Assembly: GCF_011046245.1 (NCBI RefSeq)
Contig: NZ_CP049241.1
Span: forward strand, 2,248,001 to 2,312,000
From: Allorhizobium pseudoryzae
GTDB lineage: Bacteria > Pseudomonadota > Alphaproteobacteria > Rhizobiales > Rhizobiaceae
DNA length: 64,000 nucleotides
Direction: 5' to 3'
Part shown: piece by piece, positions 7,880 through 17,726 of the stretch
Numbering within the stretch: position 1 is the stretch's first letter
Layout of the letters: each line of letters begins with the position of its first letter
Notes under the pieces: generated by a model
The model's database searches: none
Seen by the model: the letters and a program-made list of their open reading frames with translations, nothing else
Told to the model about the DNA's origin: nothing
Made by a program: the position numbers and the translations under genes

Positions 7880-9820
7880 TCAGAACTCTTCCCAACTGTC
7901 TGCCGGCTTGGTCGCAAGTGCGGCATTGCCGGAGAAGGCGCTGGCGAGCTTGCGTCCGAGCGCACGGGCCGGAGAGGCTGCCGGCTTTGCCTCGGCCGCC
8001 GCGATGCGTGCCACCGGTGCCGCGGTGCCACCGTTTGCCAGCTTGAACTGCGACAGCAACTCGTTCAGCGACGCGACTTCGCGGGCAAGGCCGTGGCTGG
8101 CGGCGGTCGATTCCTCCACCATGGCGGCGTTCTTCTGAGTGTCCTGGTCCATCTGGTTGACGGCCGTGTTGATCTGCTGCAGGCCGGACGACTGTTCCTG
8201 AGCGGCTTCCACGATCGCCGCCACATGGCGGTTGATCTCATGCACTTCGGTGACGATCGTCTCCAGCGCCTTGCCGGTTTCGCCGACCAGCTGCACGCCT
8301 TCCTGAACTTGTCCATTGGAAGTGGAAATCAAGGCTTTGATTTCCTTGGCAGCGGTTGCGGAACGCTGGGCCAGTTCACGCACTTCCTGGGCAACGACCG
8401 CAAACCCCTTGCCGGCATCACCCGCACGGGCCGCCTCGACGCCGGCGTTCAGCGCCAGGAGGTTCGTCTGGAAGGCGATTTCGTCGATGACACCAATGAT
8501 CGAGGAGATTTCGGAGGACGACTTCTCGATCTTTTCCATCGAGGCGACGGCGCGGCGCACCACATCACCGGACTGCTCGGCACCACGGCGGGTGCGGGCC
8601 ACCAGATCACCGGCCTCCTGGGCGCGGCGGGTGGAATCCTTCACCGTCGTGGTGATCTCTTCCAGGGCGGCTGCGGTTTCTTCCACGGCCGCGGCCTGCT
8701 GCTCTGTCCGCTTGGCCAGATCATCGGCCGCCGACTTGATTTCATTTGCGCCGGCATCGATGCCTCGGGCATTCTGGGCCACGGCCTTCAGCGCGGTCTG
8801 CAACTTGTCGGCAGAATGGTTGAAGTCGTGGCGAACCTGATCCAGGCTTTCCGCGAAGGACTGGTCGATGCGATAGGAGACATCGCCGTCAGCGAGACGC
8901 GAGAGGGCGCCGGCAAGATTATCGACGGCGAACTTCACCTCGGCAGCGACCCTGGCGTTCTCCGCTTCCCTCTGCAGGCGTTCCGTTTCCGACAGGCTGC
9001 GGTTGGCGTCTGCCTCTGCCTCGAGACGGATGCGCTCGATGGCATTGACGCGGAAGACGGCAACGGCGTCCGCCATCTCGCCCAGTTCGTCGCGACGACC
9101 GATGCCGGGAATTTCCTCCTCGGTCTTGCCGTCAGCGAGCGACAGCATGCGGTTCCGCATCAATTCGATCGGGCCGGTAATGCCGCGAGACGAGATGAAG
9201 AGGGCGGCAGCGATGATGGCGGCGAAGCATACGGCGAGACCCGTCAGAATGCTGAGGATCATCGCACTGTTCTGATTGCTCAGAACAACCGACTGCGCCT
9301 TGAGCTCCGTCATCCGGTTGTTGTTCCAATTCCGCAAGTCGGTGCGCCAGGTGACAATGTCTTTGTCGATGCCGACAAGAATGGCTGTGGCTTCCGATGT
9401 CTTGCCCTGACCGTCCAACGCAATGGCAGAGTCGAATTTTGTATAGATCTCTTTGGCGCGGCTTGCGAACCGGTCGATGTCGGTGGAGGCGTGAATGTCC
9501 AGTTCCTTGGCCTTGTCAAGACGCCTGAAAACTGTCGCTTTCCCTTCGTTGTAGCTGTCCAAAGGAGCCAGTTGCTTCTCGGTGGCATCGTCCAGGTGGA
9601 CGATCTGATAGGCGGCAGCCTCCGATGCAAGCAGGGACGTCGTTGAACGCGCCATTTCCATCGCGGATGACATGTCTTCCGAGATGAAGGCGGAATAGGC
9701 CGAATCTGCTTCCTTGTAGCCGCTTGCCATGATGCCTGCGCCACCCACGCCCACCACGACAATGGAGGCAACTAAAGACAGAATTTTGGTGCGGATACGG
9801 GCGTTCCGGAGAAAGGACAA
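7880..9820 (-). CDS. Methyl-accepting chemotaxis protein with C-terminal WEEF tail
   Basis: A transmembrane chemoreceptor of about 646 residues. It has a first membrane helix near residues 10-33, a helical periplasmic domain of about 150 residues, and a second helix near 186-210. A HAMP domain follows, then a second HAMP-like segment (LAGALSRLADGDVSYRI), and the cytoplasmic hairpin with the conserved tip EIAFQTNLLALNAGVEAARA. The protein ends DSWEEF, like the C-terminal pentapeptides that tether CheR/CheB. The start is a TTG at 9820 with AAGGAGG seven bases upstream; an upstream TTG at 9862 has no such site. The ligand is unknown. Confidence 0.93.
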   Translation of the reverse strand: MSFLRNARIRTKILSLVASIVVVGVGGAGIMASGYKEADSAYSAFISEDMSSAMEMARSTTSLLASEAAAYQIVHLDDATEKQLAPLDSYNEGKATVFRRLDKAKELDIHASTDIDRFASRAKEIYTKFDSAIALDGQGKTSEATAILVGIDKDIVTWRTDLRNWNNNRMTELKAQSVVLSNQNSAMILSILTGLAVCFAAIIAAALFISSRGITGPIELMRNRMLSLADGKTEEEIPGIGRRDELGEMADAVAVFRVNAIERIRLEAEADANRSLSETERLQREAENARVAAEVKFAVDNLAGALSRLADGDVSYRIDQSFAESLDQVRHDFNHSADKLQTALKAVAQNARGIDAGANEIKSAADDLAKRTEQQAAAVEETAAALEEITTTVKDSTRRAQEAGDLVARTRRGAEQSGDVVRRAVASMEKIEKSSSEISSIIGVIDEIAFQTNLLALNAGVEAARAGDAGKGFAVVAQEVRELAQRSATAAKEIKALISTSNGQVQEGVQLVGETGKALETIVTEVHEINRHVAAIVEAAQEQSSGLQQINTAVNQMDQDTQKNAAMVEESTAASHGLAREVASLNELLSQFKLANGGTAAPVARIAAAEAKPAASPARALGRKLASAFSGNAALATKPADSWEEF

Positions 9821-10188
9821 ATCAAAACCTCCTTGGGTTCGATCCGTTCCTTCCCGTGGCAAGAAGTCGGCGGATTAAGAAATATTAAACATTCATGCCA
9901 CGGTCAACGACCTGCTCATCAGACCACCGAACAACGTACTTAGCGAAACTTGGTTCAATACATCTCAAAAACTGACTTAATGTTAGGTTAAATTCGCCGT
10001 ATATTTGACAATACGCATTCATAATACAACCTATGGGAAACTTGTTGTTGGGCTTCGCCCAATTCGATGAAGGTTACAAATGCTTAACCCTGCCGTGTCG
10101 GCCATTGCCGCACTCTCGCAACTGGCATAGGTTCTGCGCACATCGCGTCCTTCAGACGTTTGTACTGCAGCAAGGGAAACCGCATTCC
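9821..10188. other. Intergenic region between divergent chemoreceptor and bacA
   Basis: These 368 AT-rich bases carry the promoters of both flanking genes. A consensus -35 hexamer TTGACA (10005-10010) points toward bacA, but no convincing -10 stands 16-18 bp away; CATAAT at 10020-10025 is too close. No other feature is seen. Confidence 0.5.
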
Positions 10189-11466
10189 GTGTTCCATTCG
10201 TTCTTCCCCCGTCCCAAACTGTTTTTTTCCTCCGCCGCCATCTGGGCGCTGATCCTGATCTTCGGCTGGTATGCTGGCGGAGAGGCGCTCGGTGCCTCGA
10301 TCGGCCTGCCGCCGTTGCCGGACGGGCAAAGCCCGATCATCGGCGTGTCGGTGTTCTGGTCCACGCCGTTTCTGTGGTTCTATCTCTATTACGCCGCCGG
10401 CGTGGCGATCTTTTCCGCCTTCTGGTTCTGGTTTGCCCCGCATCGCTGGCAGATGTGGTCGGTTCTGGGCTCGGCGCTGATCATCTTCACCACCTATTTT
10501 TCGGTGCAGGTCAGCGTCGCCATCAATGCCTGGTACGGACCTTATTATGACCTCATCCAGCAGGCGCTGGCCCGTACCGCACCGGTGACCGCGGAACAGT
10601 TGTACACCGGGATGCTGGGTTTCGTCGGCATTGCCTTCGTCGCCGTTACCGTCGGCGTGCTGAACCTCTTCTTCATCAGCCATTACATCTTCCGCTGGCG
10701 CACCGCGATGAACGAGTTTTACATGGCGAACTGGGGCAAGCTGCGCCATATCGAAGGGGCTTCCCAGCGCGTGCAGGAAGACACGATGCGCTTTTCCTCG
10801 ACGGTGGAAGGTCTCGGCGTCGGCTTCGTGCGTGCCATCATGACGCTGATCGCCTTCCTGCCGGTTCTGTTCACCTTCTCCGAAACGGTGAACGAGCTTC
10901 CCTATTTCGGCCAGGTTCCGCATGCGCTGGTCTGGGCAGCGATTGTCTGGTCACTGTTCGGCACGGTGTTCCTGGCGCTGATCGGCATCAAGCTGCCGGG
11001 GCTGGAATTCCGCAACCAGCGTGTGGAAGCGGCCTACCGCAAGGAACTCGTGTATGGCGAGGACGATGAGGGCCGTGCGCAGCCGGTAACGATCAACCAG
11101 CTGTTCGCCAATGTGCGCAAGAACTATTTCCGGCTCTACTTCCACTACATGTATTTCAATGTTGCCCGCATCTTCTACTTGCAGGCCGACAACATCTTCG
11201 GAACCGTGGTGCTGATCCCCTCGATTGTGGCCGGCAAGGTCACGCTCGGTCTGATGAGCCAGATCATGAATGTGTTCGAGCAGGTGCGCGGCTCTTTCCA
11301 GTATCTCATCAATTCCTGGACGACCTTCGTGGAGCTGATGTCGATCTACAAGCGTCTGAAAGCCTTCGAGGCCGCCATTGACGGAGAGCCGCTGCCGGTG
11401 ATCGACCAGCATCATCTGAAACGCGAGGCAGAGGGCGGTGAACTCGCCGCCAACAAGCCGACCTGA
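10189..11466 (+). CDS. bacA: BacA/SbmA-family peptide transporter
   Basis: An inner-membrane peptide importer of 425 residues. In S. meliloti BacA is required for bacteroid survival against host NCR peptides and influences very-long-chain fatty acid modification of lipid A. The protein opens [12 protein letters not shown] and has about seven membrane segments plus the characteristic [24 protein letters not shown] cytoplasmic region ([21 protein letters not shown]). It lacks a nucleotide-binding domain, as expected for SLiPT proteins. The start is a GTG at 10189 with AAGGGA upstream; that gives the usual BacA length, whereas an ATG at 10033 would add 52 non-conserved residues. It is followed by a convergent hairpin. 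Confidence 0.93.
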   Translation: MFHSFFPRPKLFFSSAAIWALILIFGWYAGGEALGASIGLPPLPDGQSPIIGVSVFWSTPFLWFYLYYAAGVAIFSAFWFWFAPHRWQMWSVLGSALIIFTTYFSVQVSVAINAWYGPYYDLIQQALARTAPVTAEQLYTGMLGFVGIAFVAVTVGVLNLFFISHYIFRWRTAMNEFYMANWGKLRHIEGASQRVQEDTMRFSSTVEGLGVGFVRAIMTLIAFLPVLFTFSETVNELPYFGQVPHALVWAAIVWSLFGTVFLALIGIKLPGLEFRNQRVEAAYRKELVYGEDDEGRAQPVTINQLFANVRKNYFRLYFHYMYFNVARIFYLQADNIFGTVVLIPSIVAGKVTLGLMSQIMNVFEQVRGSFQYLINSWTTFVELMSIYKRLKAFEAAIDGEPLPVIDQHHLKREAEGGELAANKPT

Positions 11467-11488
11467 TTGAACCGACATTCTACTGACG

Positions 11489-11522
11489 AGGACCCGCATT
11501 GCCGACCGGTGATGCGGGTCCT
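11489..11522. terminator. Convergent-gap hairpin, probable bidirectional terminator
   Basis: AGGACCCGCAT (11489-11499) and ATGCGGGTCCT (11512-11522) form a perfect 11-bp stem with a 12-base loop. It sits between the converging bacA and deacetylase-like genes, beginning 22 bp past bacA. There is no long T-tract on either side, so termination is inferred from position and stem strength. Confidence 0.65.
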
Positions 11523-11528
11523 GCCGTT

Positions 11529-12509
11529 TCAGAGACCCGACCGGCGTTCCGGCTCTGCGCGTGCACGCAGCGCTTCGATCGCCTCGCCATACGTCACGCA
11601 GGCGACATCCGGCATGCGGCACACCTCGGTTGCCAGCCGTTCCATGGCCCGCCAATAGGCGCCGCCATTCATCTCGACGAAATGGAAACCGAGCTGCAGC
11701 GGAACGCGCTCGCCGGCATATTCCCGGTCGAAGGCGGCACGGAAGGCCGAATAGGCGCGCTCCTCGAATTCCACCGTTCGGCTCTGGTTTTCCACGCCCG
11801 CCGAATGGCGGATGAAGAGGTTGTAGTCCATGGCGATGATTTTGCGCTGTTCCGGGCCCTCCGGGATCAGCGGCAGGCCGAAGTTCAAAACACCGTGTGC
11901 TGTTTCCGGCAGAGACGGACCCCTGGTGACGCCGCTGGCATCATAGGTGAAACCCTCGCGCCGTTCTGCCTCGTTCAGCGCGTCGGATGTCGAGAGATAA
12001 GGCGCACGGAAACCCCGGATGGATTGGACGAAACCGCGCCACTCGGAGGGTTCGCGGTCTGCGGCACCGACATCGCTCCAGGCGGAGGTGAGAACCGTTC
12101 GGAAGGATTGCATTTCCTGGCGCCAGTCCGTAGATGCCCAATCCTTGCCGTCGAAGTGACCGCAGGTATGGCTGGCAATCTCGTGGCCTTCCTGATGGGC
12201 CTGCCAGACATGCTCCAGCCGGGCGACCGCTTCCGCCTTCGTCTCAGCAAAGCCAACATTCGAGCGGCCGGCCTTTTGTCCCGGCCCCTGATAGGTTTTC
12301 GCCCGCTCGCGGTCGATCACCAGCGTGCAGGAGAGAAAATACGTGAAATGCGCGCCGCTTTGTTTGGCGAAATCCCGGCTTCGTTGCCAGAGCGCATTGT
12401 TGCCGGCGCCGTCGAAGGAGATCAACACAAGCTGTTGTTGCTTGTCTGCCGCGTCGGCGGTGGCGGCGGAAGCCAGAAGGGCGGCGGCAAAGGCGGTCAG
12501 AAGGCGCAA
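11529..12509 (-). CDS. Polysaccharide deacetylase-like secreted protein
   Basis: A 326-residue exported protein resembling the NodB-type polysaccharide deacetylase (CE4) fold. After a signal peptide (ending ATADAAD) comes motif 1 as SFDGAGNN, then motif 2 as SHTCGH (His-x3-His) and a later FRAPYLS resembling motif 3 (RxPY). The canonical motif 1 is TFDDG; here only the first Asp is kept, so one metal ligand is missing. The start is a TTG at 12509 with AAGGA 8 bp upstream. An ATG at 12566 would put 19 residues in front of the signal peptide. The substrate is unknown, and the protein may be non-catalytic. Confidence 0.75.
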   Translation of the reverse strand: MRLLTAFAAALLASAATADAADKQQQLVLISFDGAGNNALWQRSRDFAKQSGAHFTYFLSCTLVIDRERAKTYQGPGQKAGRSNVGFAETKAEAVARLEHVWQAHQEGHEIASHTCGHFDGKDWASTDWRQEMQSFRTVLTSAWSDVGAADREPSEWRGFVQSIRGFRAPYLSTSDALNEAERREGFTYDASGVTRGPSLPETAHGVLNFGLPLIPEGPEQRKIIAMDYNLFIRHSAGVENQSRTVEFEERAYSAFRAAFDREYAGERVPLQLGFHFVEMNGGAYWRAMERLATEVCRMPDVACVTYGEAIEALRARAEPERRSGL

Positions 12510-12788
12510 AACAGATCCTTGGTAATAAGCTTGCAAAGCGGGACTTGTCGGTGCCGAATACGGCAAAGGCGGGGCGAGGGCTCAGCCCGCAGCTCAAACC
12601 TGGTCTGCTTTCCCGGTATCAGGGCCTTGCAAAATCCAGCGCACCGCTTTGTCTCTTGTCGGTGAGAGCAGTCAACGTCGCGGCGAGCCGTTTACATCCC
12701 CCCTTACATCCTGGGCAAAATAGGTTAGAAGGCAGGCTTTCGAGATCCAGGGGCCGCCGTGCGGCCGGAGTTTGGCCCGGAGTTTGGC

Positions 12789-13460
12789 ATGGCACACGAC
12801 AACGACAGCTTTATCCGCGAAGTGAACGACGAACTGCGCTCCGAACAGCTTTCGAGCTTCTGGCGCCGCTTCCGGCCGTTCATCATTGGTGGAGCCGCTT
12901 TGGTCGTGCTCGGCACCGCCGGCTATCGTGGATACGAATACTGGCACTCGCACAATGCCTCTGTCTACGGCGATGCCTTTCTCTCGGCGCTCAACCTTGC
13001 CAAGGAAGGCAAGACGGATGAGGCGCTGACGGCGCTGCAGGATCTGGAAAAGAATGGTGGCGGGTCCTATCCGGTGCTGGCGCGCCTGCGCGCGGCTACG
13101 CTGCTTTCGGAAAAGGGTGACAAGGCCGGTGCCGTATCCGCGTTCAACGCCGTGGCGGCCGATAGTTCCGTTCCGGAGGTTCTGCGCGAACTCGCCAAGA
13201 TGCGCGCGGCCTGGATCCTGATCGATACCGGCACCTATGACCAGGTCTCCGCCGAGGTGGAGGTCATGGCAACGCCCGGGCAGGCGCTTCGCCATTCCGC
13301 GCGCGAAGCGCTGGGCCTTTCGGCGTACAAGGCCGGTGACATGGCCAAGGCCAAGCAGTGGTTCCAGGACATCGCCAATGATGCCGAAACCCCGCGCAAC
13401 GTCGCCAACCGCGCGCAGATCATGCTGGATACGATTGCCGCATCCGGCAAGGCGCCGTAA
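12789..13460 (+). CDS. YfgM-like tetratricopeptide membrane protein
   Basis: A 223-residue protein with a cytoplasmic N-terminus of about 30 residues ([20 protein letters not shown]), one membrane helix ([20 protein letters not shown]) and a TPR-like helical domain. This matches the YfgM/TPR_21 family, an accessory subunit of the SecYEG translocon that cooperates with PpiD in enterobacteria. It sits 35 bp upstream of der, the same neighbourhood that yfgM keeps in many proteobacteria, usually with bamB as well; no bamB gene is present here. The ATG at 12789 has GGAG upstream; a GTG at 12759 is less likely. Confidence 0.85.
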   Translation: MAHDNDSFIREVNDELRSEQLSSFWRRFRPFIIGGAALVVLGTAGYRGYEYWHSHNASVYGDAFLSALNLAKEGKTDEALTALQDLEKNGGGSYPVLARLRAATLLSEKGDKAGAVSAFNAVAADSSVPEVLRELAKMRAAWILIDTGTYDQVSAEVEVMATPGQALRHSAREALGLSAYKAGDMAKAKQWFQDIANDAETPRNVANRAQIMLDTIAASGKAP

Positions 13461-13495
13461 GATTTGAACAAGAAGGCCCAGAAAGGCACTTTTCC

Positions 13496-14917
13496 ATGAG
13501 CTTCACCGTCGCCATTGTCGGGCGCCCCAATGTCGGCAAGTCCACGCTGTTCAACCGTCTGGTTGGCAAGAAGCTGGCGCTTGTCGATGACACGCCGGGT
13601 GTGACGCGTGACCGTCGCCCGGGCGACGCGAAGCTTGTCGATCTTCGCTTCCGCATCATCGATACCGCCGGTCTCGAAGAGGCGGGGCCCGAGACGCTCG
13701 AAGGCCGCATGCGCGCCCAGACGGAAAAGGCGATCGACGAGGCGGATCTGTCGCTCTTCGTCGTGGATGCCAAGATGGGCCTGACGCCGGTCGACCAGTC
13801 GCTGGCGGAAATGCTGCGCCGGCGCGGCAAGCCGGTGGTGCTTGTCGCCAACAAATCCGAAGCGCGTGGTTCCGACGGCGGCTTCTACGACGCCTATACG
13901 CTGGGTCTTGGCGAGCCGGTGCCGATTTCGGCCGAACATGGCCAGGGCATGATCGACCTGCGCGACGCGATCGTCGAGGCGATCGGCCCGGAAAAGGCGT
14001 TTGTCGACGACGAGGACGACGAAGCGATCACCGACATCGATGTGCGTTTTTCGGACGACGAGGACGAAGAGACCGAACCGGCCTATGACGATACCAAGCC
14101 GCTGCGGGTGGCGATCGTCGGCCGGCCGAACGCCGGCAAATCGACGCTGATCAACCGTTTCCTGGGTGAGGACCGGCTGCTGACCGGCCCGGAAGCCGGC
14201 ATCACCCGCGATTCCATCTCGGTCGAATGGGACTGGCGCGGCCGCACCATCAAGATGTTCGATACAGCCGGCATGCGCCGCAAGGCGCGCGTGCAGGAAA
14301 AACTCGAAAAGCTGTCGGTTGCCGATACGCTGCGCGCCATCCGTTTCGCGGAGACCGTCGTCATCGTCTTCGACGCCACCATTCCCTTCGAGAAGCAGGA
14401 CCTGCAGATCGTTGATCTGGTGCTGCGCGAAGGGCGCGCCGCGGTTCTCGCCTTCAACAAGTGGGATCTCGTGGAAGATCCGCAGGCGGTGCTGGCGGAT
14501 CTGCGCGAAAAGACCGAACGGCTTTTGCCGCAGGCGCGCGGCATCCGCGCCGTGCCGATCTCCGGCCAGACGGGCTATGCGCTCGACAAGCTGATGCAGA
14601 ACATCATCGACACCGACATGGTGTGGAATAAGCGCATTTCGACCGCCAAGCTCAATCGCTGGCTGGACGGGGTTCAAATTCAGCATCCGCCACCGGCGGT
14701 CTCCGGCCGTCGCCTGAAGCTCAAATACATGACGCAGGTGAAAGCGCGCCCGCCGGCCTTCATGATTTCCTGCACGCGGCCCGATTCCGTGCCGGAATCA
14801 TACCTGCGCTATCTGATCAACGGCCTGCGCGCTGATTTCCAGATGCCGGGCGTGCCTGTGCGCATCCACTTGCGGGCGGCGGAAAACCCGTTCGAGAACA
14901 AGCGCAAGAAGCGGTAG
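13496..14917 (+). CDS. der: Ribosome biogenesis GTPase Der (EngA)
   Basis: A tandem-GTPase protein of 473 residues needed for 50S subunit maturation. The first G domain has GRPNVGKST at 9-17, [12 protein letters not shown] and NKSE. The second has GRPNAGKST at 209-217, [11 protein letters not shown] and NKWD. A C-terminal KH-like domain ends in a basic [10 protein letters not shown] tail. An acidic linker of about 25 residues rich in Asp and Glu separates the two G domains, longer than in E. coli but usual in alphaproteobacteria. It lies in an apparent operon behind the YfgM-like gene, and its stop codon directly abuts that of the convergent glycosyltransferase gene. Confidence 0.97.
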   Translation: MSFTVAIVGRPNVGKSTLFNRLVGKKLALVDDTPGVTRDRRPGDAKLVDLRFRIIDTAGLEEAGPETLEGRMRAQTEKAIDEADLSLFVVDAKMGLTPVDQSLAEMLRRRGKPVVLVANKSEARGSDGGFYDAYTLGLGEPVPISAEHGQGMIDLRDAIVEAIGPEKAFVDDEDDEAITDIDVRFSDDEDEETEPAYDDTKPLRVAIVGRPNAGKSTLINRFLGEDRLLTGPEAGITRDSISVEWDWRGRTIKMFDTAGMRRKARVQEKLEKLSVADTLRAIRFAETVVIVFDATIPFEKQDLQIVDLVLREGRAAVLAFNKWDLVEDPQAVLADLREKTERLLPQARGIRAVPISGQTGYALDKLMQNIIDTDMVWNKRISTAKLNRWLDGVQIQHPPPAVSGRRLKLKYMTQVKARPPAFMISCTRPDSVPESYLRYLINGLRADFQMPGVPVRIHLRAAENPFENKRKKR

Positions 14918-15982
14918 TCACGACGGCAGGGCGGCGCGAAAGCCGCCCTTGCGGCCGGAGAGATTCTTCTTGCCCTGGGCGATCAGCACATTGTTGAGGA
15001 ACTGTTTGGACGCCGCTTCCCAGGTGAAATGGCGCGCCAGGCGGCGCGCGTTTTCGCGCGGGCAGGACAGTGCATCAAGGCAGGCCTGGCGCAGGTCCTC
15101 GTTCAAGGCGCCTGCACCGGACCCTTCCTCTATGATATCGACCGGCCCGGTGACGGGAAAAGCTGCCACCGGAACGCCGCTCGCGAGTGCTTCCAGGATC
15201 GTATTGCCGAACGTGTCGGTCTTCGACGGGAAGACAAAGACATCGGCCTGCGCATAGGCGCGGGCCAGATCTTCACCCGTCTTCATGCCGGTAAACAGCA
15301 CGTCCGGATAACGCCGCTGCAGCGCTTCCCGCTCCGGCCCGTCGCCGACCACCACCTTTGAGCCCGGCAGGTCGAGATCAAGAAAGGCCGGCAGGTTTTT
15401 TTCGACGGCAATGCGGCTGACCGTCATGAAGATCGGCCGCTGGAGGCCAAACGGTTCGTCCTCCAGTGGGCGGGGATGAAACTGCGCCTGATCGATGCCG
15501 CGGCTCCAGCGCAGAAGGTTTTTCAGTCCGAGCTTGGAGAGTTCGCGCTCCAGGCTCGCAGTCGCCACCATGCAGCCATTGCCGGCATTGTGGAACCAGC
15601 GCACGAAGGCGCGCATCCAGCGGATCGGCACGGGAAACCGCGCCGCCACATATTCGGGAAACCGCGTGTGGTAGCTGGTGGAGAACGGCAGATCGTTCTT
15701 CAGGCACCAGCGACGGGCGAGAAGCCCGAGCGGTCCTTCGGTCGCGATATGTACCGAGGTCGGCCCCTGGCTTTCCAAGAGTTTGGCGACTGCCGAATAA
15801 CTGGCGACGGAAAGCCGGATCTCCGGATAGGTGGGGCAGGGGACGCTCGAAAAATCCTGCGGCGTGATCATCGAGACCTCGACACCCATGCGGGTCAGCT
15901 CGCGATTGGTGTTCTCGATGGAGCGCACCACGCCGTTGACCTGCGGATACCAGGCATCGCTCACGATGGTGATTCTGGTCAT
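14918..15982 (-). CDS. GT4-family glycosyltransferase
   Basis: A 354-residue GT-B-fold retaining glycosyltransferase. It begins MTRITIVSDAWYPQVNGVVRS with the N-terminal Gly-rich acceptor motif. It has the SYHTRFPEY segment common to GDP-mannose-dependent mannosyltransferases and sulfoquinovosyl-type enzymes, VSRIAVEKNLPAFL in the sugar-nucleotide domain, and the EX7E-like FPSKTDTFGNTILEALASG. The relatives usually glycosylate diacylglycerol or phosphatidylinositol-type lipids, so a membrane glycolipid role is plausible but not proven. The ATG at 15982 is preferred to 16030 because homologues begin at this residue pattern. Its last codons contain a perfect hairpin serving der. Confidence 0.85.
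   Translation of the reverse strand: MTRITIVSDAWYPQVNGVVRSIENTNRELTRMGVEVSMITPQDFSSVPCPTYPEIRLSVASYSAVAKLLESQGPTSVHIATEGPLGLLARRWCLKNDLPFSTSYHTRFPEYVAARFPVPIRWMRAFVRWFHNAGNGCMVATASLERELSKLGLKNLLRWSRGIDQAQFHPRPLEDEPFGLQRPIFMTVSRIAVEKNLPAFLDLDLPGSKVVVGDGPEREALQRRYPDVLFTGMKTGEDLARAYAQADVFVFPSKTDTFGNTILEALASGVPVAAFPVTGPVDIIEEGSGAGALNEDLRQACLDALSCPRENARRLARHFTWEAASKQFLNNVLIAQGKKNLSGRKGGFRAALPS
14928..14949 (+). terminator. Hairpin behind der, inside the convergent gene's 3' end
   Basis: AGGGCGGC (14928-14935) and GCCGCCCT (14942-14949) form a perfect 8-bp stem with a GCGAAA loop, 10 bases after the der stop. It lies within the last codons of the glycosyltransferase gene. There is no T-tract, so termination is a guess. 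Confidence 0.45.
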
Positions 15983-16134
15983 GCACCCGACCCTCGCTGG
16001 GACTGGGCACGACTCGCATGCCGCACCCATGATGAGGGCCCTTATCGATGATGCGTGTTACATGCTGATGTCAGGGGCAGTTGCGTTGTTTCCCCGTGCA
16101 TGCGGTGCTATTGTTCGAAAAAAAGGGGTTTTCG

Positions 16135-16377
16135 ATGTCATTTGTTGTGCGCGACGATGAGATTGCCGCCATGGCGGTCGAATTGCAGGAACTGTTGAAG
16201 GTGCCTGATACGACCGAGGCGCTTCGGCAGGCACTCCGCCACGAGCTGCAGCGGGCGCGGTCCCATACTCCGCTGCGTGAGAAGATCGCTAGGGCTCGTG
16301 CGACAGCGGATGCGATCGGGCCATCTGCTCCTCATTTTCAGTTCAAGCCGTTCTCCGACCAGCTCTGGGGCAACTGA
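16135..16377 (+). CDS. vapB: VapB-like antitoxin
   Basis: An 80-residue antitoxin candidate immediately preceding a PIN-domain toxin; the stop and next start overlap as TGATG. It begins MSFVVRDDEIAAMAVELQEL and continues with DTTEALRQALRHELQRAR, the pattern of the Rv0623/PSK-type VapB transcription factors. The C-terminal FKPFSDQLWGN probably inserts into the toxin's active site. The start at 16135 has AAGGGG upstream; a frame-open extension to 16081 lacks a ribosome-binding site. VapB proteins normally autorepress the operon. Confidence 0.85.
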   Translation: MSFVVRDDEIAAMAVELQELLKVPDTTEALRQALRHELQRARSHTPLREKIARARATADAIGPSAPHFQFKPFSDQLWGN

Positions 16378-16808
16378 TGTATTTCCTGGATGCATCCGTG
16401 ATCGTGGCAATCTTGAAGCCCGAGGCGGATGCGGAAACCTGGGTAAGCCGCCTTGAGCAATTGGGCGGCCCTTTTTTCGTGTCACCACTCGTTCGAATGG
16501 AGGCGATGCTTGCGGTCACCCGTGCCAAAGCGGATGCGATCCCTCAAGGAAAGCGTTCGCTTCCGCAGATCATGGTTGCAGCTGCGGCGGCGGTCGATCA
16601 GTTCATCGACGCTCTGGATGCGCACGATATGGCGATTACACCAGCCGTCGGCGCCTTCGCCAAGGATGAATCTATACGCTACGGGAAGGTGGCAGGACAC
16701 CCGGCGCGGCTGAACATGGGAGACGTCTTTGCCTATGGCTGTGCCAAGTCAGCAGGCCTGTCGCTCGTCTACAAAGGCGATGACTTCACGCAAACTGACC
16801 TCGCCTAG
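16377..16808 (+). CDS. vapC: VapC-family PIN-domain ribonuclease toxin
   Basis: A 143-residue PIN-domain RNase. The acidic metal-binding residues are all visible: Asp5 (FLDASVIV), Glu in RMEAML, Asp in MGDVFAYGCA and Asp in KGDDF. The gene is translationally coupled to vapB through a TGATG junction. Known VapC toxins cleave initiator tRNA or 23S rRNA; the target here is unknown. The module sits between a glycosyltransferase and a sugar kinase gene and looks like a small accessory insertion, although no flanking repeats or mobility genes are seen. Confidence 0.9.
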   Translation: MYFLDASVIVAILKPEADAETWVSRLEQLGGPFFVSPLVRMEAMLAVTRAKADAIPQGKRSLPQIMVAAAAAVDQFIDALDAHDMAITPAVGAFAKDESIRYGKVAGHPARLNMGDVFAYGCAKSAGLSLVYKGDDFTQTDLA

Positions 16809-16814
16809 TGAGCC

Positions 16815-17726
16815 TCACCCCGGCAACAGCGCAAAATCGATCAGCGCACCGTGATGGGCGATCACCACGGAGGCGACTGCGGCGCCGTGGGCGGCGGCTT
16901 CCGGCAGGGGGCTTCCCATCATCAGTCTTGCCAGCAGGCCGCCATTGAAACTGTCGCCGGCGCTTGTGGTATCCACCAGGCTTTCCGGGCGGGCGGCGGG
17001 AACGAAGATCGTCTCACCGTCCTCGCCAACGGTCGCGCCTTGCGCGCCGCTCTTGACGATCACCTGGCGTGGCCCAAGCGACTGGTAGCGCTCGATGGTG
17101 GCCGCGACGTTCGGATCGCCGAAATGGGTGTTTTCGTCATCGAAGCTCGGCAAAACGATGGTCGCGGCACGTGCGCCGGCGCTGATCGTGTCCAGCATGA
17201 CCTCGCGGTTTTCCCAGAGGCGCGGGCGGATGTTCGGGTCATAGGCAACCGTCTTGCCCGAGGCTTTGGCGCGGCGCAGTTCCGACAGCAGCGTTTCGCG
17301 CGCCGTCGGGCTGAGGATCGCGAGCGTGATGCCGGAGAAATAGACGACATCCGCCGTCTCGATCGCCCGGCGCAGATGCTCGGCGTCATCGGCGAGCATG
17401 CGGGCGGCCGAGGTGTCGCGCCAGTAGCTGAAGGTGCGTTCGCCGTCCTTCAGCGAAATCAGGTAAAGGCCGGGCGTCTTGCCCGGAACCTGGCGGATGT
17501 GGTCGGTGCCGATGCCGGCCTTTTCCATGAAGCTCAGCATCTCGCCCGAAAGCGCGTCATCGCCGAGGCAGGTGAGATAATCGACGGCCACGTCATCCGG
17601 CAGGTTGGCGCGCAGATACCAGGCGGTGTTGAACGTGTCGCCGGCAAAACCCTTGCGCAACAGGCCGTTGCCCGCCTGCGACAGCTCCACCATGCACTCG
17701 CCGATCGAGAGAATGCGTCTTGTCAT
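16815..17726 (-). CDS. kdgK: 2-keto-3-deoxygluconate kinase, PfkB family
   Basis: A 303-residue ribokinase/PfkB-family sugar kinase. The N-terminal SIGECMVELS and GGDTFNTAW-like FAGDTFNTAWYL match 2-keto-3-deoxygluconate kinases, which make KDPG for the Entner-Doudoroff pathway. The C-terminal family signature DTTSAGDSFNGG is at 252-263 with catalytic Asp258. A GGAG-rich ribosome-binding site precedes the ATG. It converges with vapC, leaving only 6 bp. It is monocistronic here, divergent from the alpha-glucosidase gene. Another hexonate kinase function is possible. Confidence 0.87.
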   Translation of the reverse strand: MTRRILSIGECMVELSQAGNGLLRKGFAGDTFNTAWYLRANLPDDVAVDYLTCLGDDALSGEMLSFMEKAGIGTDHIRQVPGKTPGLYLISLKDGERTFSYWRDTSAARMLADDAEHLRRAIETADVVYFSGITLAILSPTARETLLSELRRAKASGKTVAYDPNIRPRLWENREVMLDTISAGARAATIVLPSFDDENTHFGDPNVAATIERYQSLGPRQVIVKSGAQGATVGEDGETIFVPAARPESLVDTTSAGDSFNGGLLARLMMGSPLPEAAAHGAAVASVVIAHHGALIDFALLPG

